From: a virus
Length of the DNA stretch: 23,423 nt
Reading direction: 5' to 3' (one strand)
Virus record (IMG/VR): IMGVR_UViG_3300008625_000078
Location: 1 to 23,423 of that record
In this document: in pieces, positions 22,504 through 23,423 of the stretch
Layout: each line of letters opens with the position of its first letter
Position numbering within the stretch: position 1 is the first letter of the stretch
Translations under genes and position numbers: made by a program
The notes under the pieces: generated by a model
What the model was told of the DNA's origin: nothing
Databases searched by the model: none
Seen by the model: only the letters and a program-made list of their open reading frames with translations

Positions 22504-23122
22504 TCATGGAATAACAGTATGTAATGAAGCTGATGAACTAAATAGATTATTGGAAATGCTCATACATAAAACAGATGAAGAGGATGAGATAGTAATTTGT
22601 GTAGATGGTGAAGATGACGGAGTAAGATTTGTATTGGATAGTTGGACACAACAATATGGTCATTTAAAAATGATAAAGGTTTATCAGAGAAAACTTGATG
22701 GTGATTTTTCAGCTCAAAAGAATTCAGTTATAGAAAACGCATCGGGAGATTATATTATCCATTATGACGCTGACGAGCACCCGAATGAAATATTGTTACA
22801 ACAAATCAAACAGATATTAGAAATAAACGAAGTCGAGTTGTTATGGATTCCCAGAGTAAATACTGTCGATGGAATTACAGATGAACACATACAAAAATGG
22901 GGATGGCAAGTTAATGAAAAAGGTTGGGTGAATTTCCCTGACTATCAAAGTAGGGTATTTAAACGTTCTGGTCATATAAGATGGCAAGGTAAAGTTCATG
23001 AACGGATAGTGGGGGCTGAAACATATGCTCATCTTCCACCAAATGAAGAATTATCTTTGTATCATCCGAAAACTATTGATAAACAAGAACAACAAAATGA
23101 ATTTTATGAAAATATTACATAA
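22493..23122 (+). CDS. GT2-family glycosyltransferase
   Basis: A 209-aa GT-A enzyme. KISHGITVCNEADELNRLLE at the N-terminus is the nucleotide-binding strand. DEIVICVDGEDD follows, then YIIHYDADEHPNE, where DADE is the metal-binding DxD motif, and the RVFKRSGHIRWQGKVHERIV segment is typical of GT2 'TPR-linked' enzymes. I chose ATG 22493, since the ATG at 22481 lacks a good ribosome site and adds only MSYQ. It overlaps the previous gene by 11 nt and shares its last base with the next ATG. Confidence 0.82.
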   Translation: MKISHGITVCNEADELNRLLEMLIHKTDEEDEIVICVDGEDDGVRFVLDSWTQQYGHLKMIKVYQRKLDGDFSAQKNSVIENASGDYIIHYDADEHPNEILLQQIKQILEINEVELLWIPRVNTVDGITDEHIQKWGWQVNEKGWVNFPDYQSRVFKRSGHIRWQGKVHERIVGAETYAHLPPNEELSLYHPKTIDKQEQQNEFYENIT

Positions 23123-23423
23123 TGAAGAATAAATTTATAATAATAATCCCATTATATAATGCAGCTAAGTGGATTAAACTAAGTTTGGAAACTATTAAAT
23201 TACAAAGTTTTGAAAACTTTGAATGTGTCATTATTGATGATAAATCAACGGATGATTCAATAGATGTGATCAGTACAATAATAGGCGATGATGATAGATT
23301 CCATTTAATTACAAACAATGTAAACGTTGGAAGCTCTCTTGAAAATTTTATTAAAGGGTTTGATTATATAAATCCAGCGGATGATGATATTATAGTTAGG
23401 TTGGATGGTGATGATTGGTTATC
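23122..23423 (+). CDS. GT2-family glycosyltransferase (partial, runs off the window)
   Basis: The first 100 codons of another GT-A enzyme. FIIIIPLYNAAKWIKLSLET is the canonical GT2 start, VIIDDKSTDDSIDV the second motif, and IIVRLDGDDW the DxD metal site. The gene continues past 23423, so length and acceptor are unknown. It is the third glycosyltransferase gene in this cluster, counting the split one as two pieces of one gene, plus the GT4-like enzyme. Confidence 0.85.
   Translation, partial: MKNKFIIIIPLYNAAKWIKLSLETIKLQSFENFECVIIDDKSTDDSIDVISTIIGDDDRFHLITNNVNVGSSLENFIKGFDYINPADDDIIVRLDGDDWL

Overview
The window is part of the replication and nucleotide-metabolism core of a T4-superfamily tailed phage, and the relationship to T4 itself looks distant. 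It is AT-rich (roughly one-third G+C by eye). Every supported gene is on the + strand, and genes are tightly packed, often with ATGA-type overlaps. No tRNA, rRNA, CRISPR array or integrase was seen. The phage assignment rests on the replisome set: gp32-like ssDNA-binding protein, UvsX recombinase, RNase H-type flap exonuclease, gp41 helicase, gp43 polymerase, gp45 clamp, and gp44 and gp62 clamp loader. The host cannot be fixed. A DUF4494-like gene hints at Bacteroidota, but SD-like ribosome sites are common.

Layout. 1-8217: ssDNA-binding protein, a structured RNA gap, UvsX, RNase H, a small basic protein, helicase, a DNA methyltransferase and a B12-dependent (class II) ribonucleotide reductase. 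8192-11004: a family B DNA polymerase broken into pieces. 11015-17139: clamp, three Mom-like DNA-modification paralogues interleaved with the clamp loader, small zinc and DUF proteins, an Nmad1/DUF1599-like protein and a Cas4/RecB-like nuclease. 17140-18478: small accessory genes. 18471-23423: glycosyltransferases, the first split by an element carrying a homing-endonuclease remnant.

The main result is a repeated arrangement that resembles programmed ribosome bypassing, as known from T4 gene 60. In the polymerase (around 8222 and 10160) and in the first glycosyltransferase (around 18549), a conserved reading frame runs into a stop codon. The codon before the stop lies in or right after the 3' arm of a hairpin. 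Protein similarity resumes a few to about 30 nt later at an identical or synonymous codon. At 10157-10164 a hop from ACT to ACT exactly restores the catalytic DTDS motif. At 18546-18561 a hop from CTG to CTG exactly joins SDDL to RMSSG. Both of these also carry AAGGAGG upstream of the hairpin. The polymerase additionally holds an in-frame 201-nt Hint/intein-like insertion with its own stop codon. This is inference from sequence. Sequencing error, frameshifting, hairpin-bridged initiation and two-piece proteins are the competing explanations.

The genes fit one programme: dNTP supply (NrdJ), replication and recombination, base modification (methyltransferase, Mom-like set, Nmad1-like) and sugar transfer to DNA or to surface structures (glycosyltransferases).
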